DNA of 9,914 bases, from NCBI GenBank assembly GCA_002352055.1, contig DEHS01000070.1, positions 18,384 through 28,297 of the forward strand, given 5' to 3'. Below are positions 6,363-9,914 of the stretch, piece by piece (the stretch's first letter is position 1; every line of letters starts with the position of its first letter). Source of the stretch: Legionellaceae bacterium UBA2794. GTDB lineage: Bacteria; Pseudomonadota; Gammaproteobacteria; Legionellales; Legionellaceae. A program made the position numbers and the translations under genes. The notes beneath the pieces are model-generated. The model saw only the letters and a list, made by a program, of their open reading frames with translations, searched no databases and had not been told where the DNA came from.

Positions 6363-8291
6363 CTAGAAACGGCCTGGACGAGTATTAAATGTATTCGTCT
6401 CTGCCAGATCAAGGGCATTTAATCGTAACGTGGATGTCTGCAGCACGGTAGCAAAACGGGGAAATAACGCAAAACATGGGCGGCGTAAGTAAATATAATG
6501 CGGGGTGTTTGTATGCGTGTTTTTATTCTCCATGGTACTTTCACTGCTCTCAGCCCTGGAAAATAACCCCTCCATTTGATCAATAAATTGATGATGGCCG
6601 GCAAACCGCTCCACACTATACGTTTGCCATTCTCTAGCTTTGACTAAATCCCCTGTACGAATCAAATTTTTAATTAAATCCAGATAAGCTTCTGTATAAA
6701 ATGGAAATTCATTGATCAGACTTTTGAGTGAGCATATTGCCTGCAATGGATTGGATTTATATTCAGCATCCAATAATCTTAATTTTTTGAAATAAGGCCA
6801 ATTTTGAAAATTCGCCTCTAAAATATCCGCTGCAGAAGGAGCATTAATTTTAACTAAATAGGTACAATACAAGTATATAGTTTCTTGATCATCAGGAAAC
6901 ATTTTAGTTATATCAGACAAGAAAGAGGATAAATTATTTTCTAATCCTGCCTTGTGATAACAAATAGAGATACGAACCAAAGCCTTGTGTCGCAATGGAC
7001 CATCTAACAATCGTTTCAACACCATAATAGAATCAAGGTAATATTCTTGTAACTCAAGACATTCTGCCAAAGCTAAAATCACTTCAGGACTAGATTGATT
7101 TTTAATAAGACGAAGAGTGGATTCTGCTTTATCATAAAACTTGAGTCGGTTATAGCAATGGGCAAGATTTACAAAAACACATTGAGACATGTCTTTTCCT
7201 CTGAGCTTTTTGTAAATATCAATGGCCTTCTCATACTGATGCAAGGACTGGTAAAATTGAGCAATATTTAAAAGACCCTGGACTCTATCTATTCGCGCAG
7301 CATCTAAATAATAATTTAAAGCAAGGGTATTTTGCCCCATGCCCTCGTAACATTTGGCCAGACCTAAAACAACGGTCCAATGATTTTTAAAATGTTCAAT
7401 TGATAAATAGCTTTCAATAGCCTTATCAAAACATCCAGCCTTGTGATAACAATTTGCAATATAATATTGGATCGTTACATCCCCTTCCCAACCGTAAATA
7501 GACTTATATGTTGATACCGCATGTTCGTATTGTTCAAAAGCCTCATAAGCCTTCGCAAAACGCATAATTAATGTTTTATCAGGAGCTCTTTTATTCTCTA
7601 GTGCAACCTGGAACATACCCTTCCCACAGAGCAATAAACCCTTCCATGCCTTTCGATGAAAAGTACTGGAAACCAATGATTCAAATTTCTCTAAAGCTAA
7701 TTCAAAATAATTCATCTTTCGATAACTGTGGGCAACAAAAAGCATACCTTGAAAAAAATTACCGGGAAAGTTAGCCCATTGGGTATAATATTCTATAGCC
7801 ATAGGAAATTGGCCAACTTGTTCATAGCAGTGAGCCACACAGAGCAATACTTCTATCCTTAATGCAGAATGTTCCTCGCTTTTTAAAAGGTTTTCATAGT
7901 GAGCAATGGCTTCACCCCAGTTTTCCAAATATCGATGACAAATAATTATGTTAGCGTGATCTGATAATTGGATTTGGGATGAAATTTGTGGATGGGAGTA
8001 AATAGCTAATGCAGATTTATAATTTTTATCAAAGGTAAAACAATGAGCAAGCTTATGCAAAAATTTGATATCACATTGCCATCCACTGTAAGACATAAGA
8101 ATACGGATTGCATGATTATAACGATGGATTTTCTCATAACATAACGCTAATAATAAAATAACATCCCTGTCTTTATTTTGAATACCTTTTAACATTTTTA
8201 TAGCTTTCAAAGGTTCATTTTCTTTGATTAGCCTTTGAGCCGTAGTAATTATCCAATTGAGGGACATACTTAAATCATTTCTTAGAAACAT
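6363..8291 (-). CDS. TPR-array protein
   Basis: The protein is built almost entirely of about 16-17 tetratricopeptide-type units of 31-36 residues, each with a pattern like LA-CYE--G----AI--Y, for example LAKCYEGMGQNTLALNYYLD, IANCYHKAGCFDKAIESYL and LAHCYNRLKFYDKAESTL. Many units carry a Cys-Tyr or His-Cys-Tyr in the first helix. There is no signal peptide or membrane helix, so it is probably cytosolic or secreted by a non-Sec route and works as a protein-binding scaffold. The last 40-50 residues leave the TPR pattern and end in a basic, Phe/Arg-containing tail. I chose ATG 8291 (642 residues) because AAGGA stands 5 nt upstream. The longer frame from 8381 (672 residues) has no ribosome-binding site and follows a terminator-like hairpin directly. 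TPR proteins occur both as Legionella effectors and as housekeeping scaffolds, and the sequence does not decide between them. Confidence 0.85.
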   Translation of the reverse strand: MFLRNDLSMSLNWIITTAQRLIKENEPLKAIKMLKGIQNKDRDVILLLALCYEKIHRYNHAIRILMSYSGWQCDIKFLHKLAHCFTFDKNYKSALAIYSHPQISSQIQLSDHANIIICHRYLENWGEAIAHYENLLKSEEHSALRIEVLLCVAHCYEQVGQFPMAIEYYTQWANFPGNFFQGMLFVAHSYRKMNYFELALEKFESLVSSTFHRKAWKGLLLCGKGMFQVALENKRAPDKTLIMRFAKAYEAFEQYEHAVSTYKSIYGWEGDVTIQYYIANCYHKAGCFDKAIESYLSIEHFKNHWTVVLGLAKCYEGMGQNTLALNYYLDAARIDRVQGLLNIAQFYQSLHQYEKAIDIYKKLRGKDMSQCVFVNLAHCYNRLKFYDKAESTLRLIKNQSSPEVILALAECLELQEYYLDSIMVLKRLLDGPLRHKALVRISICYHKAGLENNLSSFLSDITKMFPDDQETIYLYCTYLVKINAPSAADILEANFQNWPYFKKLRLLDAEYKSNPLQAICSLKSLINEFPFYTEAYLDLIKNLIRTGDLVKAREWQTYSVERFAGHHQFIDQMEGLFSRAESSESTMENKNTHTNTPHYIYLRRPCFALFPRFATVLQTSTLRLNALDLAETNTFNTRPGRF

Positions 8292-8362
8292 ATAAATCCT
8301 TCTTGTTGAGAGAAGTTTTACACCATTACCATTAATTTTATTCATCAGATTTAAAGCTTGAG

Positions 8363-8542
8363 TTAAACGATTGACAGGCATCGTAAGTTTAAAAAGACGG
8401 GTAAACTCGTCCTTAAAGTATCAAAATGCCCATCGTTTAACTTCGCTGCATAGTAACTGGATACTTCTTGTTTCCCTTTGATGGATGTTACAGAATTGTT
8501 TACTCCATGAGTAGCATAAATGAATGAAACCATCACGAGCAT
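8363..8542 (-). CDS. Doubtful small ORF, 59 residues
   Basis: An open frame runs from ATG 8542 (or ATG 8533) to a TAA at 8363-8365, between the NRDE gene and the TPR gene. The peptide begins MLVMVSFIYATHG, continues with a polar stretch (KGKQEVSSYYAAKLND), and ends LNLRCLSIV. It has normal-looking amino-acid composition but no clear ribosome-binding site and no family I recognise, and the terminator-like hairpin at 8388-8414 lies inside it. It may be a small gene, the remnant of a longer one, or chance. It overlaps only the longer, less likely start of the TPR gene. Confidence 0.2.
   Translation of the reverse strand: MLVMVSFIYATHGVNNSVTSIKGKQEVSSYYAAKLNDGHFDTLRTSLPVFLNLRCLSIV
8388..8414 (-). 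terminator. Terminator-like hairpin upstream of the TPR gene
   Basis: Read on the minus strand, AAGGACG (8414-8408) pairs with CGTCTTT (8399-8393) around an 8-nt loop, and the T-run continues to 8391 (seven stem pairs, one of them G:T). It lies about 190 nt after the stop of the NRDE gene and about 97 nt before the preferred TPR start. It may end read-through from the NRDE gene or act as a leader attenuator for the TPR gene. The stem is short, so confidence is moderate. Confidence 0.4.
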
Positions 8543-8604
8543 GCAAGAAAATTTTTATCTCGAGCAAAGCACTATTTACACGCTTTAAAGGTTATAAACT
8601 AACG

Positions 8605-9390
8605 TCAATTTATATTAATTGATGTAACCTCATTATTAATCAATTGCTCATCAAGATATGTTTTTTCAAAGAAAAAAAGTTGTTCCTGTTTGAATAAAAT
8701 AATATTGGAACTTCTAGTACCATATTCATAGTCGGGTATAGTTACGAAAATGGAACTCAATGATTTCTCAATTTCTTTTGGCACTCCGGTACTCGGTAAT
8801 AGATTATCAGGTGCTAATACTTTATCCTCTAAAACCGGGTAAAGCATCTCACTGATGAAATTGGGATCCTCATGTCTTATCAATTTAGCCATCGCTTGAG
8901 TAAATAACTGTTTGGCTCGTTGCACCTTAAACCAGGGGGTATCCAGTAATTCGTTACTTATACCGTATAAATTAGAAGTCAATTTGGTTCCAACATGAGT
9001 TATATTCGAATAATGGTATAAATTATTTACAGTACCAAAAATCAAATTAAAAGGGTTATATTGCAACGCTTTTTTGGTGAGCTCAGCAATATAGAGTTCG
9101 GGGGCAAAATGATGATTCGCCAAGAAATTTTTAACCAGTAAGCCTCTGGATTGCATGTTTTTGCTATGAAATGCAGGATTACGATAATTAGTAACCAGTG
9201 ATATTTTACCCTCGGTATTAACTCCAAGCCAGGTACCTCCAGCTACCAAATCCATCCCGGCAAATAACCCCGGGTTATCAGGCCAAAAATGGGCTGGTGT
9301 GCTTGCTCTTTGGTAAAACTCATCTCGATTCGACAGAACTATAAGAGGATAAAGTGGGTGTAGACCAACAGCTACCAGACTAAGGCACAT
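8605..9390 (-). CDS. NRDE (TANGO2-family) protein
   Basis: A 261-residue protein of the NRDE family, whose eukaryotic member is TANGO2. The start MCLSLVAVG has the conserved Cys at position 2, and LIVLSNRDEFYQR carries the family's name-giving NRDE tetrad at residues 21-24. AGGTWLGVN (about 50-58) and the following VTNYRNP are also typical, as is the YGISNELLDTPWFKV segment in the middle. Length agrees with the usual 250-280 residues. The Cys2 position suggests an N-terminal-nucleophile-like fold; TANGO2 relatives have been linked to haem or lipid handling, but the bacterial role is unsettled. The MC start is fixed by the family although only a weak GAGA-type ribosome-binding site precedes it. 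It is separated from the TPR gene by 313 nt that contain the doubtful ORF and the hairpin, and from the upstream gene by 148 nt. Confidence 0.9.
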   Translation of the reverse strand: MCLSLVAVGLHPLYPLIVLSNRDEFYQRASTPAHFWPDNPGLFAGMDLVAGGTWLGVNTEGKISLVTNYRNPAFHSKNMQSRGLLVKNFLANHHFAPELYIAELTKKALQYNPFNLIFGTVNNLYHYSNITHVGTKLTSNLYGISNELLDTPWFKVQRAKQLFTQAMAKLIRHEDPNFISEMLYPVLEDKVLAPDNLLPSTGVPKEIEKSLSSIFVTIPDYEYGTRSSNIILFKQEQLFFFEKTYLDEQLINNEVTSININ

Positions 9391-9455
9391 ATTGTCTCAA
9401 AATGAACGCATCTATGTTAACTTTAGATCATCTTATTCAAAAGATCAGATATAAG

Positions 9456-9488
9456 GATACATTTGTTGATTAAACTCTTAAATGTATC
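9456..9488 (-). terminator. Inverted repeat after the membrane-protein gene (weak terminator or operator)
   Basis: GATACATTT (9456-9464) and AAATGTATC (9480-9488) are perfect 9-nt inverted arms with a 15-nt spacer. They lie about 50 nt downstream of the stop at 9539 and 66 nt upstream of the NRDE start. No strong T-run follows on either strand, so it may equally be a binding site in the NRDE promoter region. Confidence 0.3.
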
Positions 9489-9538
9489 AATTATATTCTA
9501 ATCTAGAACCGCATCAACGCGAATGAAAACTTAAACGC

Positions 9539-9914
9539 CTAATGATATTTGTTATGTATTTGAGCTTGATTTTCTTTTGGCATCGAATCGTAATATTTAA
9601 TCAAATTCATAAAACAAAAAAGGGCGCCTTGAGAAATTGGTAATCCTAAGCCCATATCAACAAAAGAGTCCTTGGATGCCGCAGCATTTATGAATAAATT
9701 TGCACCGGCATATCCGATGCATGTTCCCACTAATTCAATCAGGACATTACTTATGATAACCGTTTTAAGTGGCTGTTTCTGTTCAGCGAAAAGGCCAAAT
9801 TTGGTTGCAATACCCCACCCTGCTGCATAAACTGCTGTTCCCAATCCCACAACAGAAGTTGATTCTTTTACGGAGCTACCCCTAAGGGTGGCCATTATTG
9901 CCGGTCCTATTGCA
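9539..9914 (-). CDS. Unrecognised small membrane protein, probably partial
   Basis: From an ATG at 9895 this reads as 118 residues, but the frame stays open through six further codons (AIGPAI) to the right edge, and that extension is hydrophobic, so the gene probably begins outside the window. An AGGA 9 nt before ATG 9895 leaves the shorter form possible. About three membrane segments are visible in the 118-residue numbering: about 15-34 (VVGLGTAVYAAGWGIATKFG), about 45-68 (VIISNVLIELVGTCIGYAGA) and about 84-100 (GLPISQGALFCFMNLIKYY region), rich in small residues. The C-terminus is polar and charged (PKENQAQIHNKYH). I do not recognise a family. It is on the same strand as the NRDE gene, but the 148-nt gap with an inverted repeat argues against tight coupling. 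Confidence 0.6.
   Translation of the reverse strand, partial: AIGPAIMATLRGSSVKESTSVVGLGTAVYAAGWGIATKFGLFAEQKQPLKTVIISNVLIELVGTCIGYAGANLFINAAASKDSFVDMGLGLPISQGALFCFMNLIKYYDSMPKENQAQIHNKYH

Noticed and set aside
1..9914. CRISPR array, tRNA, rRNA or insertion-sequence transposase
   Set aside because: No regularly spaced direct repeats with unique spacers, no tRNA-like cloverleaf and no transposase motif were seen by eye.

Overview
The window looks like a chromosomal accessory region of a Legionella-like gammaproteobacterium. The evidence is the AT-rich base composition, the GC-rich palindromic repeats between genes, and a sequence at 3211-3229 that matches the PmrA direct-repeat box used in Legionella to drive Dot/Icm effector genes. 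Two long genes directly downstream of that box have no recognisable family. This assignment rests on pattern recognition; no search was run.

Layout from left to right. (1) 1-778, minus: the N-terminal 259 residues of an HlyD-type membrane fusion protein whose N-terminus matches the NHLP/NHLM bacteriocin-export adaptor subfamily; the rest lies beyond the left edge. (2) 779-1222, no gene: a long GC-rich palindrome (961-1047) and a 17-bp imperfect tandem repeat (1080-1139). (3) 1223-2716, minus: a two-gene unit with a DUF2490 outer-membrane barrel protein first and a divergent ZIP-transporter-like membrane protein second, behind a perfect 8-3-8 palindrome (2738-2756). (4) 2717-3273, no gene: a REP/BIME-like pair of palindromic units (2953-3034), then the PmrA-like promoter. 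(5) 3274-5619, plus: a 179-residue and a 596-residue protein 15 nt apart, unrecognised and effector-like, ended by a perfect 12-bp hairpin (5638-5665). (6) 5751-6347, plus: a DJ-1/PfpI-family enzyme. (7) 6363-8291, minus: a TPR-array protein, convergent with the previous gene. (8) 8605-9390, minus: an NRDE/TANGO2-family protein. (9) 9539 to the right edge, minus: a small unrecognised membrane protein, probably cut by the window end.

The most interesting parts are the pair of orphan genes under a PmrA-like box, which are candidate Dot/Icm substrates, and the NHLP-type export adaptor at the left edge, which suggests a peptide natural-product export locus continuing to the left. The remaining genes look like ordinary housekeeping or accessory functions without an obvious shared pathway.
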